The translations under genes and the position numbers were made by a program. DNA of 64,000 nucleotides from Winogradskyella sp. (GTDB taxonomy: Bacteria; Bacteroidota; Bacteroidia; Flavobacteriales; Flavobacteriaceae), in contig PBLD01000001.1 of the NCBI GenBank assembly GCA_002722255.1, positions 459,401 through 523,400 on the forward strand, given 5' to 3'. Shown here piece by piece: positions 52,111-62,784 of this stretch (its first letter is position 1; each line of letters starts with the position of its first letter). Below the pieces are notes generated by a model. That model did no database searches. It was not told the DNA's origin and saw nothing but the letters and a program-made list of their open reading frames with translations.

Positions 52111-53919
52111 TTACTCTACAGTAAATGTATTGTTTTCGCGTTTTACATCTGCCATTAATTTTGAAGCATCAATTTCTACAGATTTAACAGTTTTCTCAGT
52201 ATTAAATGAATACGTTGGCATAGCCCAAGCCCAATCTTTTATAACCGTTGCTGAGGTTGGTTTTTCCCCACGCATCATTTGTAGCGGAATGTAAAATTCT
52301 TCGGTAGTTCCATCCGTATATGTCACCGAAAGATCTATTGGCATAGCCATTAAACCAATACGTTCTAAGGTAATTGTATTGCCTTCAACAGATTTTACAC
52401 CGTAGTCAATGGTGTTTGTGGTTTGTGCAAAATCGATAAGGTACCAATCCAATTCAAGATCAGTTACACGTTCTGCTGTACGGATAAAATCCATTGGTTT
52501 AGGATGCTTAAACGAAAAGTCTTCGAAGTACTTTTTAATGGTTTTGTTTAAATTTTCTTGTCCAATGACGTATCCTAATTGTGCAATAAATACACCACCT
52601 TTATTATAAGCAGCGGCACCATATACTTGATTATATTTGTAACGATCTGCATGTGTTGTTAATGGTTGCTCATAACCAGAATTAGCTAAGGCAATATAAC
52701 CTCTATAGACATAAGATAGTGGATTGTCGCTTTTAGAGTCACCAAACTCATTTTCTGCTAAAGTAGAAATGTAAGTGGTAAAACCTTCATCCATCCACTC
52801 GTGCTTCGCTTCATTAGTTGCTAATAAAAACTGAAACCATGTATGAGCCATTTCATGAGCCGTTACTCCTAATAGACTTCCGTAGCTGCGTTGTCCTGTA
52901 ATTAGTGTACACATAGCATATTCCATACCTCCATCACCACCTTGTATTACAGAATATTGCTCGTAAGGATATTGACCTATATTTTCACTAAAATAGGTCA
53001 TAAGCTTAGCAGTATCTGGCTGAAGCTTTTTCCAATTTTCTAAATATTTTGGTTCAAGATCCTTTTTGTAGTAGAAATGTAAGGTTGGCCCATTTGGCAT
53101 TTGTAATGTATCATGAATAAAATCTGGATCTGCTGCCCAAGTAAAATCATGAACATTAGGAGCTTTAAAATGAATTGTTTTTTTACCTTTTTTAGCCTTG
53201 GTTTCACTTTGAATATAACCTGTACCACCAACAACATAATCTTTATCAATAGTAAGTTTTACATCAAAATCTCCCCAAACACCATGAAACTCTCTGGCAA
53301 TGTAAGGATCTGCATGCCAACCTTCATCGTCATATTCTGCTAATTTAGGATACCATTGCGTCATGGATAGCGCTACACCTTCTTTGTTATTTCTACCAGA
53401 ACGACGAATTTGAATCGGAACCTGAGCATCAAAATCCATATCAAACGTTACACTTTCACCTGGTTGAATAGGTTGGTCTAACTTTACTTCAAGTACGGTT
53501 CCTACAGTTTCGTGAGCGATGACTTTTCCATTTTGTTTTAAAGAATTTACTTTTATATATCCAATTTCATCTGGTTGAAGCTTGCTAATGCGATCACCAA
53601 TTTTAGGGCTAGGATCTCCTATAGTTCGAGAACGTACATCCATTTCACTACCAGGTTGAAATGCATTAAAATACAAGTGGTAGTATACACGATTAAGAAT
53701 ATCTGGTGAGTTATTAGTGTATACTAGTTTTTGCATTCCTTTATACTGATAGGAATTGACATCCATATCAATTTCCATTGTATAATTAACGTGCTGTTGC
53801 CAGTATCCATAAGAAGAGGTGTTTTCACTAGTTTTAGAAGTGTTTTTAATAGGATCTTCAGTTGCACCACATGAAAAAGCTAAGGCAAAAAGCGTTAGGT
53901 TAAAAAGCAATTTTTTCAT
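52111..53919 (-). CDS. M1 family metallopeptidase, lipoprotein
   Basis: 602 residues. Lipobox LAFSC (Cys17) after a hydrophobic N-terminus. Zinc motif HEMAHTWFQFLLATNEAKHEWMDEG has HExxH and the downstream Glu (canonical HExxH-x18-E), plus the exopeptidase motif region GGMEYAM. Expected to be a cell-surface or periplasmic aminopeptidase; distal region (TTEEFYIPLQMMRG) is beta. Not in an operon. Confidence 0.93.
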   Translation of the reverse strand: MKKLLFNLTLFALAFSCGATEDPIKNTSKTSENTSSYGYWQQHVNYTMEIDMDVNSYQYKGMQKLVYTNNSPDILNRVYYHLYFNAFQPGSEMDVRSRTIGDPSPKIGDRISKLQPDEIGYIKVNSLKQNGKVIAHETVGTVLEVKLDQPIQPGESVTFDMDFDAQVPIQIRRSGRNNKEGVALSMTQWYPKLAEYDDEGWHADPYIAREFHGVWGDFDVKLTIDKDYVVGGTGYIQSETKAKKGKKTIHFKAPNVHDFTWAADPDFIHDTLQMPNGPTLHFYYKKDLEPKYLENWKKLQPDTAKLMTYFSENIGQYPYEQYSVIQGGDGGMEYAMCTLITGQRSYGSLLGVTAHEMAHTWFQFLLATNEAKHEWMDEGFTTYISTLAENEFGDSKSDNPLSYVYRGYIALANSGYEQPLTTHADRYKYNQVYGAAAYNKGGVFIAQLGYVIGQENLNKTIKKYFEDFSFKHPKPMDFIRTAERVTDLELDWYLIDFAQTTNTIDYGVKSVEGNTITLERIGLMAMPIDLSVTYTDGTTEEFYIPLQMMRGEKPTSATVIKDWAWAMPTYSFNTEKTVKSVEIDASKLMADVKRENNTFTVE

Positions 53920-53940
53920 ATCAAAATGATTTAAAATTAA

Positions 53941-53977
53941 AAGGTAACTATTCCAAATATGACGGAATAGTTACCTT
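53941..53977 (-). terminator. Terminator after the S8 peptidase gene
   Basis: Perfect 14-bp arms AAGGTAACTATTCC/GGAATAGTTACCTT around a 9-nt loop, followed on the minus strand by TTAATTTT; lies between the S8 stop (53998) and the M1 gene. Confidence 0.85.
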
Positions 53978-53997
53978 ATAGAATTCCCAAAAAGGGT

Positions 53998-55605
53998 TTA
54001 TTTTATTTTAGAAGCCATAATTAATGCATTGAATGCATTGGCAATTTTTCCAGATTTAGATAAATCAGCAAATGGCTTTACGTTTGAAGCATCTCCTCCA
54101 ACAACAACTTTAGTTGTTAATGGTAAACCAGAATCTAAGATTACTTGTTTTACCTGGGCTGCTGTTAAATTTGGATATTGAGAACGAATTAACGCTGCAA
54201 TACCAGCAACACCAGGTGCTGCCATAGATGTACCACCTTTAAAGTCATATTCGTTTTCTGGAGTTGTTGAGTAAATTGAAGAACCAGGTGCAAATACGTC
54301 TACGTTTTTCTTTCCGTAGTTAGAAAAACCAGATACCATTTTAGAACCATAGTTTTGAGTCAATGAACCAACTCTAATGTAATTATCAGATACTTCAACG
54401 AAGTCCACATTATCATCAGGAAAGTTAGGTTCTTCATCGATATTATTGCTGTCATTTCCTGCTGCATGTACAAAAACAACGTCGTTATCTGCAGCATACT
54501 TAATAGCGTCTCTTACCCATTTGCTATGCGGAGAAAATGACTTACCAAAACTACCGTTAATAACTTTTGCTCCATTATCAACTGCGTAACGAATAGATAA
54601 AGCAACATCTTTATCGTATTCATCTCCGTTTGGTACTACACGTAATGCCATAATCTCAACATTATTAGCAACTCCGTTAGCACCTAAACCATTGTTACGT
54701 TCTGCGGCAATAATACCAGCCACGTGTGTACCATGAGATTCTGATTTTTTCACATGCTTTACGTTACCATTTCCATAACCAACATCAGATAAATCATTGA
54801 TGTCGTCTTTGGTGGTTCTTCCAGAAAAGTTGATGTTTAAATTATAGTTTAAACGCTCATTAATAGACTCTAAAGCCTCTTTAATTTCTTTTTTGGCATC
54901 TGCCATAGATTCTATACCGTTGCTGTACATGTATTGGGCAATACCTTTAGCTTGTTGTACATCAGCATCTTCAGACGTTATAGCGTTAACATCTTCGTTA
55001 GTGTAGTCTTTTTTGCCTGTAGCTTTAACTAAAGTTTCGTCTGCAGAAATAACTTGCTGATAAATTTGCTCATATTGTGTTTTACGGCCCAACCATTTTT
55101 CATATTCAGAAGCTTGTAAAGCTACGGCTTCGTCATATCTTGGGTTAGAAGTGTCTTTTGCAGCAATCATACGTACGTATTCTAATTGTTCGTCGTAAGC
55201 ATCTCCTAAGAAATTCCAACCGTGAATATCATCGATGTAACCGTTTTTATCATCATCTTTTCCGTTGTTAGGTATTTCGTCCTCATTGGTCCAGATAACA
55301 TCATCTAAATCTTCATGATCGATGTCTATTCCAGAATCGATAACGGCTACAATAACCTTTTTACCTTTCTTTCCTTTAATAATTTCCTCGTAAGCTCTAT
55401 CTACTGCCATACCAGGAATAGTATCTTTTTCTAAATCTAAATGTCCCCAGTTTTTCTTTTCGGCTTCAGTTAATTCTGTAACTTTTAGTGGAGAAGTATC
55501 AATATTTTCTATCGGAGTAGAAATAATATCTGCTGTACCACCACAACCCATAAATAGTGCTGAAGAAACAAATAGGTACGCTAATGGTCTAATGTTAAAT
55601 TTCAT
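53998..55605 (-). CDS. S8 family subtilisin-like serine protease, lipoprotein
   Basis: 535 residues; lipobox around FMGC (Cys21). Catalytic triad in VIDSGIDIDHEDL (Asp), HGTHVAGIIAA (His) and GGTSMAAPGVAG (Ser). A long insertion between the Asp and His blocks (about 130-290) is predominantly helical and unusual for a minimal subtilase. Probably secreted to the surface. 16 nt downstream of the MBL-fold gene, possibly cotranscribed. Confidence 0.93.
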   Translation of the reverse strand: MKFNIRPLAYLFVSSALFMGCGGTADIISTPIENIDTSPLKVTELTEAEKKNWGHLDLEKDTIPGMAVDRAYEEIIKGKKGKKVIVAVIDSGIDIDHEDLDDVIWTNEDEIPNNGKDDDKNGYIDDIHGWNFLGDAYDEQLEYVRMIAAKDTSNPRYDEAVALQASEYEKWLGRKTQYEQIYQQVISADETLVKATGKKDYTNEDVNAITSEDADVQQAKGIAQYMYSNGIESMADAKKEIKEALESINERLNYNLNINFSGRTTKDDINDLSDVGYGNGNVKHVKKSESHGTHVAGIIAAERNNGLGANGVANNVEIMALRVVPNGDEYDKDVALSIRYAVDNGAKVINGSFGKSFSPHSKWVRDAIKYAADNDVVFVHAAGNDSNNIDEEPNFPDDNVDFVEVSDNYIRVGSLTQNYGSKMVSGFSNYGKKNVDVFAPGSSIYSTTPENEYDFKGGTSMAAPGVAGIAALIRSQYPNLTAAQVKQVILDSGLPLTTKVVVGGDASNVKPFADLSKSGKIANAFNALIMASKIK

Positions 55606-55621
55606 TTGTTGATGTTTAGTT

Positions 55622-56482
55622 TTAATTAAATATTTCTTTACAAGTATAATTTTCGTTAAGTCTTACACCTTTTTCGGTGTGTTTTACGGTTATAATTTCA
55701 TTATGAGCATCGTGCTCTAAGAAGAGATAATAATTTTCATCTGCTGCCATATTTAAAAACAGCTCTTTTTCATCTAAGGTCAGTAATGGCCTAGTATCGT
55801 AACCCATTACAAATGGCAGAGGTAAATGACCTGCAGTTGGCAATAAATCTGCCATAAAACAAATGGTTTTTCCTTTATAGTTAATCATAGGAATCATTTG
55901 CTTATCTGTATGGCCATCTGCAAAGAAAATATCAAATCCTAATTCGGAGTTTTTTAAAATCTTATCTTCAGGTAGTGCTGTAAACTTTAATTGTCCACAT
56001 TCTTCCATTGGAAGAATATTTTCTTTTAAAAAGGATGCTTTTTCTCTTCTGTTAGGTTCGGTTGCCCATTTCCAATGATCTGCATTACTCCAAAAATTTG
56101 CATTTTTAAAAGCAGGTTCTAAGACTGTTCGGTCTTTATTCCATTGAATGCTTCCACCACAATGATCAAAATGCAGATGTGTCATAAATACATCAGTAAT
56201 ATCATCTCTATGAAAACCATATTCGGCAAGCGACTTATCTATAGTATCATCTCCCCAAAGATAGTAGTAGCCATAAAATTTATCGCTTTGTTTGTTTCCC
56301 ATTCCTGTATCAATTAATATCAATCGATCTCCATCTTCAATCAACAAACAACGTGCCGCAATGTCTATCATGTTGTTGTTATCTGCAGGATTAGTACGTT
56401 GCCACAACGATTTTGGCACTACACCAAACATAGCACCACCATCGAGCTTAAAGTTACCAGCGTTTATAGGATATAATTTCAT
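55622..56482 (-). CDS. MBL-fold metallo-hydrolase
   Basis: 286 residues from the ATG at 56482; a longer in-frame start at 56500 adds six residues. Metallo-beta-lactamase fold with the HLHFDHCGG zinc motif, then FFADGHTDKQMIPM and the late H in FLEHDAHN. Such proteins hydrolyse lactones, thioesters or phosphodiesters; the substrate is not evident. First gene of a probable operon with S8. Confidence 0.9.
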   Translation of the reverse strand: MKLYPINAGNFKLDGGAMFGVVPKSLWQRTNPADNNNMIDIAARCLLIEDGDRLILIDTGMGNKQSDKFYGYYYLWGDDTIDKSLAEYGFHRDDITDVFMTHLHFDHCGGSIQWNKDRTVLEPAFKNANFWSNADHWKWATEPNRREKASFLKENILPMEECGQLKFTALPEDKILKNSELGFDIFFADGHTDKQMIPMINYKGKTICFMADLLPTAGHLPLPFVMGYDTRPLLTLDEKELFLNMAADENYYLFLEHDAHNEIITVKHTEKGVRLNENYTCKEIFN

Positions 56483-56595
56483 AATTACGCAATTTACCAA
56501 ATTAGCTTGTAAAACATAATAACCTTTTGAAATTATTAGGATTTTTACGGTTATAAAAAAAAGGCTATTTTCGAGATGATTTTAAAAACAAGGTT

Positions 56596-58431
56596 ATGGT
56601 TGAATTAGCAGGTATAATTATACTGGGAATTTTAGCACAATGGTTTGCTTGGAAATTTAAGATTCCAGCTATTTTACCATTAATACTCATAGGACTATTA
56701 GTAGGACCAATTGCTGCCGAATTTATAAACGCTGATGGTACAAAGTGGATAGAACCGATTTGGAATGAAGAACATAAGAAAGGGTTGTTTCCTGGCGAAG
56801 GCTTATTCTATTTTGTGTCTTTAGCCATTAGTATCATTCTTTTTGAAGGAGGTTTAACTTTAAAACGAAGCGAAATACGAAACGTTGGACCTGTTATTAC
56901 GAAGCTAATTACAGTTGGTGCTGCAGTGACATTTTTTGGTGCTGCGGTTTTGGCACATTATTTATTTGGTCTTAGCTGGGATTTATGTTTCTTGTTTTCT
57001 GGATTAATTATTGTTACGGGTCCAACGGTTATAACACCAATTCTTAGAAATATTCCTTTAAAACGAGATGTGTCTACTGTTTTAAAATGGGAAGGAATAC
57101 TCATTGACCCAATAGGAGCTTTAATTGCAGTATTGGTTTTTGAGTTTATTTCCGTTGAAGGAGAAGTTGGTTTTACAAAAACAGCTTTAATAGAGTTTGG
57201 TAAAATTATTCTATTTGGTACAACATTTGGGTTTACGTTTGCACATGCTTTAGTGTTTGCGATTAATAAAAAATTTATTCCACATTATCTTCTCAATGTT
57301 GTATCCTTATCGGTAGTTCTATTAGTTTTTATTGAATCTGAGATTTTTGCTCATGAGTCTGGTTTATTGGCAGTTGTGGTGATGGGTATGGTTATTGGTA
57401 ACAGTAAACTAGATAATATTAAAGAGCTACTTTACTTTAAAGAATCTCTGAGTGTATTATTAATTTCCATTCTCTTCATTCTTTTAGCTGCAAATATTAA
57501 TTATCAAGATTTAATGCTGTTATACAGATGGGAAACTTTAGCATTGTTCTTGGCTGTAGCCTTTGTAATAAGGCCAATTGCAGTTTTTATTAGTGCACAA
57601 GGCTCAACACTTAGAACTAACGAAAAAATGTTTATTAGTTGGGTAGGACCACGAGGTATTGTTGCTGCAGGTATAGCGTCACTTTTTGGTAGTAAGCTTA
57701 GAGCAGGAGGCGTTGAAGGAGCAGAATATATTACTCCTTTAGTGTTTATGATTGTGCTGGGTACAGTATTACTTAATGCAACTACAGCACGTTTATTTGC
57801 AAGAATTTCGGGAGTTTTCTTATCTAAATCCGAAGGTATTTTAATTATAGGAGCATCAAGAGTATCTCGTCTTGTAGCTCAATATTTAATAGATAATGGA
57901 AGACATGTTGTTTTGGTAGATAGTAATCAAAACAATGTTAATGAAGCCGAAAAAATGGGTATTGAGGCGCATACAGAGAATATTTACTCTGAGACATTGA
58001 AAGATAACGTAGAGTTTAATGATATTGGATATCTGTTAGCATTAACCGGAAACGCAGACATTAATCGTTATGCTGTGGAAAAATTTGGAGCACAATTTGG
58101 TGAAAATGGATCGTTTAGATTAGCCTCTAAAACAGAACTAGAGAATAGTTCTATTTCTTCAGAAGATGGTGTATTTACATTATCTGACGACTTTAATAAT
58201 CTAATGGAAGTAACGGAAGAATATCCAGAAATTCATGAGAAAGCCGTTAAGGATTTAGACTCTTACCATGATATTTTAGAACGAATAAAGTCAGATAAAG
58301 ATCAAATACCTCTATTCCTTAAAACCAGTAAGGGTGAAATACATATAATTCCTTCATTAGACGAAGACCTAGAAAAGGAAATAGATGCAAAAAGCCAATT
58401 AGTATATCTTGGTAAAGAAATTACAAATTAA
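56596..58431 (+). CDS. CPA1-type Na+/H+ antiporter with TrkA-N domain
   Basis: 611 residues: about 12 predicted membrane helices (1-400), with [10 protein letters not shown] and [15 protein letters not shown] motifs typical of NhaP/CPA1, then a cytoplasmic Rossmann domain starting [20 protein letters not shown] (about 412-431), an NAD-binding RCK/TrkA-N regulatory unit. Exchanges Na+ (or K+) for H+ to control pH and salinity, in keeping with a marine organism (inference). Convergent with lepA by a 4-nt overlap. Confidence 0.92.
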   Translation: MVELAGIIILGILAQWFAWKFKIPAILPLILIGLLVGPIAAEFINADGTKWIEPIWNEEHKKGLFPGEGLFYFVSLAISIILFEGGLTLKRSEIRNVGPVITKLITVGAAVTFFGAAVLAHYLFGLSWDLCFLFSGLIIVTGPTVITPILRNIPLKRDVSTVLKWEGILIDPIGALIAVLVFEFISVEGEVGFTKTALIEFGKIILFGTTFGFTFAHALVFAINKKFIPHYLLNVVSLSVVLLVFIESEIFAHESGLLAVVVMGMVIGNSKLDNIKELLYFKESLSVLLISILFILLAANINYQDLMLLYRWETLALFLAVAFVIRPIAVFISAQGSTLRTNEKMFISWVGPRGIVAAGIASLFGSKLRAGGVEGAEYITPLVFMIVLGTVLLNATTARLFARISGVFLSKSEGILIIGASRVSRLVAQYLIDNGRHVVLVDSNQNNVNEAEKMGIEAHTENIYSETLKDNVEFNDIGYLLALTGNADINRYAVEKFGAQFGENGSFRLASKTELENSSISSEDGVFTLSDDFNNLMEVTEEYPEIHEKAVKDLDSYHDILERIKSDKDQIPLFLKTSKGEIHIIPSLDEDLEKEIDAKSQLVYLGKEITN

Positions 58432-60224
58432 TCGTTTAGCTTTAAAACGGCCATAAATGCTTGTTGAGGGATCTCTACGTTACCGACTTGTCGCATACGT
58501 TTTTTACCTTTTTTCTGCTTTTCAAGAAGTTTACGCTTACGCGAAATATCACCACCATAACATTTTGCGGTAACGTCTTTACGAAGTGCCTTAATGGTTT
58601 CACGAGCAATAATTTTTGCTCCAATAGCAGCTTGCACAGGAATATCGAATTGTTGTCTTGGAATTAATTCCTTCAACTTTTCGGTCATCTTTTTACCGAT
58701 TGTGTAAGCATTATCTGTATGTACTAAAGCAGAGAGTGCATCAACAGTTTGAGCATTTAATAAGATATCTACTCGCACTAACTTAGAAGCACGCATACCA
58801 ATTGGAGAATAATCAAAAGACGCATAACCTTTAGAAACGGTTTTAAGTCGATCATAAAAATCAAAAACAATCTCTGCTAAAGGCATATCAAAACTCAACT
58901 CAACACGTTCAGTCGTTAAATATGTTTGATTAGTAATTTGTCCGCGTTTTTCTATACATAGACTCATTACGGGACCAACAAAATCGGATTTAGTGATTAT
59001 TGTAGCTTTGATATATGGCTCTTCAACACGGTTTAAAGTTGAAGGTTCTGGTAAATCTGAAGGATTGTTTACAATAACAATCTCATCAGGATTTTTATTG
59101 GTAAAAGCATGGTAACTTACGTTTGGTACAGTAGTAATTACTGTCATGTCAAACTCACGTTCTAGACGCTCTTGGATAATTTCTAAATGAAGCATACCAA
59201 GAAATCCACAACGGAATCCAAAACCTAAAGCTGCAGAACTTTCTGGAGCAAATACTAAGGAAGCATCATTAAGCTGAAGTTTTTCCATTGAAGCTCTAAG
59301 TTCTTCATAATCTTCTGTGTCTACAGGGTAAATACCTGCAAATACCATTGGTTTTACGTCCTCAAATCCAGAAATAGCATTTTTGGTTGGTTCCTTTGCA
59401 TCGGTAATGGTATCACCCACTTTTACTTCGCGAGCATCTTTAATTCCTGTTATCAAATAGCCAACATCACCTGCTTTAATCTCTTGCTTTTTAACCTGAG
59501 TAAGTTTTAAAGTCCCTACTTCATCAGCAAAATATGTTTTCCCAGTATTTATAAATTTTATGTTTTGCCCTTTTTTAATAGAGCCATTTATAACTCTAAA
59601 ATAGGTTTCTACACCTCTAAAAGGGTTGTAAACCGAATCAAAAATAAGTGCCTGTAAAGGCTCTTCAGGATTACCTTGTGGTGCAGGAATACGCTCTATA
59701 ATTGCCGATAAAATGTCTTCTACACCAAGACCTGTTTTTCCGCTGGCAGGAATAACTTCAGAAGGGTCGCAACCTAGTAAATCTACAATATCATCGGTTA
59801 CCTCTTCAGGGTTTGCACTAGGTAAATCTATTTTATTTAGAACAGGAATTATTTCTAAATCGTTTTCTAAGGCTAAATATAAGTTTGAAATAGTTTGGGC
59901 TTGTATACTTTGTGCAGCATCTACAATAAGAAGCGCACCTTCGCATGCAGCAATAGAACGCGATACTTCATACGAAAAATCTACGTGACCAGGAGTATCA
60001 ATAAGATTAAGAATATATTGTTCGCCTTTATAAGTATATTCCATTTGAATAGCGTGAGACTTTATGGTAATACCACGCTCGCGCTCTAAATCCATGTTAT
60101 CCAGTAGCTGGTCTTGCTTTTCTCTATCGGTTACAGAACCTGTAAAATCTAATAAGCGATCAGCTAGTGTACTCTTTCCGTGGTCTATATGTGCAATGAT
60201 GCAAAAATTGCGAATATTCTTCAT
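58428..60224 (-). CDS. lepA: Elongation factor 4 (LepA)
   Basis: 598 residues, canonical LepA. GTPase motifs [15 protein letters not shown] (G1), DTPGHVDF (G3) and NKIDLPSA (G4), followed by domains II-V and the LepA-specific C-terminus ([18 protein letters not shown]). Ribosomal GTPase that back-translocates or aids elongation under stress. Promoter box TATATTTG at 60255-60262. Confidence 0.97.
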   Translation of the reverse strand: MKNIRNFCIIAHIDHGKSTLADRLLDFTGSVTDREKQDQLLDNMDLERERGITIKSHAIQMEYTYKGEQYILNLIDTPGHVDFSYEVSRSIAACEGALLIVDAAQSIQAQTISNLYLALENDLEIIPVLNKIDLPSANPEEVTDDIVDLLGCDPSEVIPASGKTGLGVEDILSAIIERIPAPQGNPEEPLQALIFDSVYNPFRGVETYFRVINGSIKKGQNIKFINTGKTYFADEVGTLKLTQVKKQEIKAGDVGYLITGIKDAREVKVGDTITDAKEPTKNAISGFEDVKPMVFAGIYPVDTEDYEELRASMEKLQLNDASLVFAPESSAALGFGFRCGFLGMLHLEIIQERLEREFDMTVITTVPNVSYHAFTNKNPDEIVIVNNPSDLPEPSTLNRVEEPYIKATIITKSDFVGPVMSLCIEKRGQITNQTYLTTERVELSFDMPLAEIVFDFYDRLKTVSKGYASFDYSPIGMRASKLVRVDILLNAQTVDALSALVHTDNAYTIGKKMTEKLKELIPRQQFDIPVQAAIGAKIIARETIKALRKDVTAKCYGGDISRKRKLLEKQKKGKKRMRQVGNVEIPQQAFMAVLKLND

Positions 60225-60254
60225 TTCTCTTATTCTAAGGCGACATTAAGTGTG

Positions 60255-60287
60255 CAAATATAATTGATTTCTTATGCTTTGTAGCAA
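60255..60287 (-). promoter_or_regulatory. Predicted lepA promoter
   Basis: -7 TATATTTG (minus strand, 60255-60262) with -33 TTG (CAA at 60285-60287 on plus), spacer 22 nt, 30 nt upstream of the lepA ATG. This is one of the clearest full promoters in the window. Confidence 0.6.
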
Positions 60288-60378
60288 CAAAAAATAACAA
60301 TTAAATACCTATAAACTGCGCAAAAACCATAATATAAAGTAAAAAACAATGTTTATATTGCAGTTACAAACCTAACTA

Positions 60379-62784
60379 ATGATTATTTACCTACGTTCTA
60401 TTTTTTGCACAATGCTCTTTGTGCTTTCATTAAATGCTTTTGCTCAAGAACTTTCTATTTTAGGTAAGGTGATTGATGCTGACAAAAACCCTATAGAATT
60501 AGCCAATATTATTCTCTTAGAAGGGGAGGAAAAGGCTTTTTTAATTGGTACATCAACAGATGATAATGGTTATTTTAATTTGGTTAACCTAAAACAAGGT
60601 ACTTACTACCTTAAAATAAGTTATATTGGTTTACAAGAGTTTGAGCAGAAAGTTATTCTAACAGGAAACTTAGATTTAAAGAGTATAATTCTCAACGAGA
60701 TACCTGAAAGCTTGGATGAGGTTACAATTATTGCCAAGAAACCTACAATTACTAGAAAGCCTGATCGTTTAGTTTTTAATGTTGAAAACACAGCACTTGT
60801 AGAAGGGTCTACGCTTGGTGTTCTTAAAAGTACACCAGGAGTTATTGTTAGCGAGGGCGGTATAAATATAAAAAGTGCACCTGCGGCAATCTATATCAAT
60901 AATAGAAGGGTTCAATTAACTTCTGATGAGTTAATGCAATTGCTGGAAAGCGCACCTGCAAACAGTATTAAATCTATAGAGGTTATAACTAATCCACCAG
61001 CGAGTTATGATGCAGATAGTGGTTCGGTTATAAATATTGTAATGAGTAAGAACTTAGTAACAGGCTACAGAGGTAATGTTGTCACTAATTACACACAGGG
61101 TGTTTTTCCAAGATATAATGCAGGTACAAGCCACTATTTTAAAAATGATGATATTAATTTTAATCTAAATTATAGTTACAGCAATAAAAAAATTAACAGA
61201 GATCAAGACAACACAATAAATTATTTAAATGACTCAGGAGGTATAGATGAGATATGGAAATCTAATGTAAATAGAAATACGTGGTCAGAAAGTCATAATC
61301 TCAATCTTAATTTAGATTATTTTATTGATGAGTATAATACTTTAAGCCTAACAACTACAGGACTATACACACCTTATTTTAAATATAAAATAAATAATAT
61401 TACCGATATTTTTGATGCTAATAATAATTATCTATCAGGTTTTAGAGCAGACAACCTGTCTAGAGATAATAAATTTAATATTGGTACAGATATAATTTAC
61501 AAGCGCGATTTTAAAAATGAATCGAGTTTAATTTTTAATGCACATTACACCATTTATGATTACGAGCGCGACCAGAATGTATTTCAAGATGAACCTGTAG
61601 ATACAAATGATTCACAGTTTAATACCCTTGCTAATCAAGACACTAAAATTTTAACCGGAAAATTAGATTACACGCTACCTCTTAAAAACGCATCTAGTTT
61701 TAGTGCTGGTTTAAAATTTTCTAACGTTAGCACAGAGAGCGATATTACACGTCTAGATATTATAAATGGAGAAGAAGTAATAAACACTAATAATACAGAT
61801 GCCTTTAACTACGATGAAAATGTTTTTGCAGTCTACGCCAATTACAGCAAATCATGGGATAAGTGGAATATAAATGTAGGATTAAGAACTGAGCAAACCA
61901 ATATTGAAGGTAAGTCAATATCTCTGAACGAGACCAATACCCAAGACTATCTTAACTGGTTTCCTAATGCTAGTTTAACTCATAATATTTCAGATGATGT
62001 TAGTCTATCTGCTAATTATAAAAGAAGCATTACAAGAGCAAGTTATACAGATTTAAATCCATTTACCTTTTTCCTAAATGAAAATACTGTTGTTTTAGGA
62101 AATCCTAATTTACTACCAACATATATAGATAACTATAAGATTAGCTTAGATTTTTTGAAAAATTTCACGTTATCAGCGTATTACACAAATTATGATGGAG
62201 AAATACAAGAATTACCAAGACAAAATAATGAAACCAATCTCATTGCTTATATACCAACAAATTTAGATAAGCGTGTGGATTATGGTTTTGATTTAGAGTT
62301 TAATTATTATCCATCAAATAGGTTTTATATTTATGCTGCATCTTCTACATATAATATTAATGAAGAAGTAAATTTTGGAGAGGATTTTGTTGAATTAAAT
62401 CAATGGTCTCAACTATTTATTGTGTCTCCAGGATTTTCACTTCTTAAAGACAACAGTCTAAAAATTAACGCTACCTTCTGGTGGTTTGGGAGGAATCTTC
62501 AAGGATTACAAGTTGCAGAAGACAGGTTAGTTTCAACAATTGGTGTTTCTAAATCGTTGCTAAATAACAAAGCCGTTTTATCTTTAGGTATTGATGACCC
62601 ATTTAATATGCAAGACTATAAAACAACTATTGATTATTTAAACCAATCCAGCATAAGACTAGATGATATAGACAATAGATTTATAAGACTTGGGTTCAGT
62701 TATAAATTTGGAAATACAAAGCTTAACACCAATGAGCGCTCAACCTCAGAAGAAGAACGCGAGAGATTAAAAGATCTAAATTAA
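60379..62784 (+). CDS. TonB-dependent outer membrane receptor with CarboxypepD_reg-like domain
   Basis: 801 residues. Signal peptide to NAFAQ, then a carboxypeptidase-regulatory-like domain (LGKVIDADKNPIELANIIL, 27-110), plug-like region (LKSTPGVIVSEGGINIKSAPAAIYIN), and a beta-barrel ending in ..FIRLGFSYKFGNTK followed by a 20-residue charged tail (NERSTSEEERERLKDLN). It belongs to the outer membrane beta-barrel family (OMP_b-brl_3) rather than a SusC type, and has no adjacent SusD or DUF4249 partner. Substrate unknown. Confidence 0.9.
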   Translation: MIIYLRSIFCTMLFVLSLNAFAQELSILGKVIDADKNPIELANIILLEGEEKAFLIGTSTDDNGYFNLVNLKQGTYYLKISYIGLQEFEQKVILTGNLDLKSIILNEIPESLDEVTIIAKKPTITRKPDRLVFNVENTALVEGSTLGVLKSTPGVIVSEGGINIKSAPAAIYINNRRVQLTSDELMQLLESAPANSIKSIEVITNPPASYDADSGSVINIVMSKNLVTGYRGNVVTNYTQGVFPRYNAGTSHYFKNDDINFNLNYSYSNKKINRDQDNTINYLNDSGGIDEIWKSNVNRNTWSESHNLNLNLDYFIDEYNTLSLTTTGLYTPYFKYKINNITDIFDANNNYLSGFRADNLSRDNKFNIGTDIIYKRDFKNESSLIFNAHYTIYDYERDQNVFQDEPVDTNDSQFNTLANQDTKILTGKLDYTLPLKNASSFSAGLKFSNVSTESDITRLDIINGEEVINTNNTDAFNYDENVFAVYANYSKSWDKWNINVGLRTEQTNIEGKSISLNETNTQDYLNWFPNASLTHNISDDVSLSANYKRSITRASYTDLNPFTFFLNENTVVLGNPNLLPTYIDNYKISLDFLKNFTLSAYYTNYDGEIQELPRQNNETNLIAYIPTNLDKRVDYGFDLEFNYYPSNRFYIYAASSTYNINEEVNFGEDFVELNQWSQLFIVSPGFSLLKDNSLKINATFWWFGRNLQGLQVAEDRLVSTIGVSKSLLNNKAVLSLGIDDPFNMQDYKTTIDYLNQSSIRLDDIDNRFIRLGFSYKFGNTKLNTNERSTSEEERERLKDLN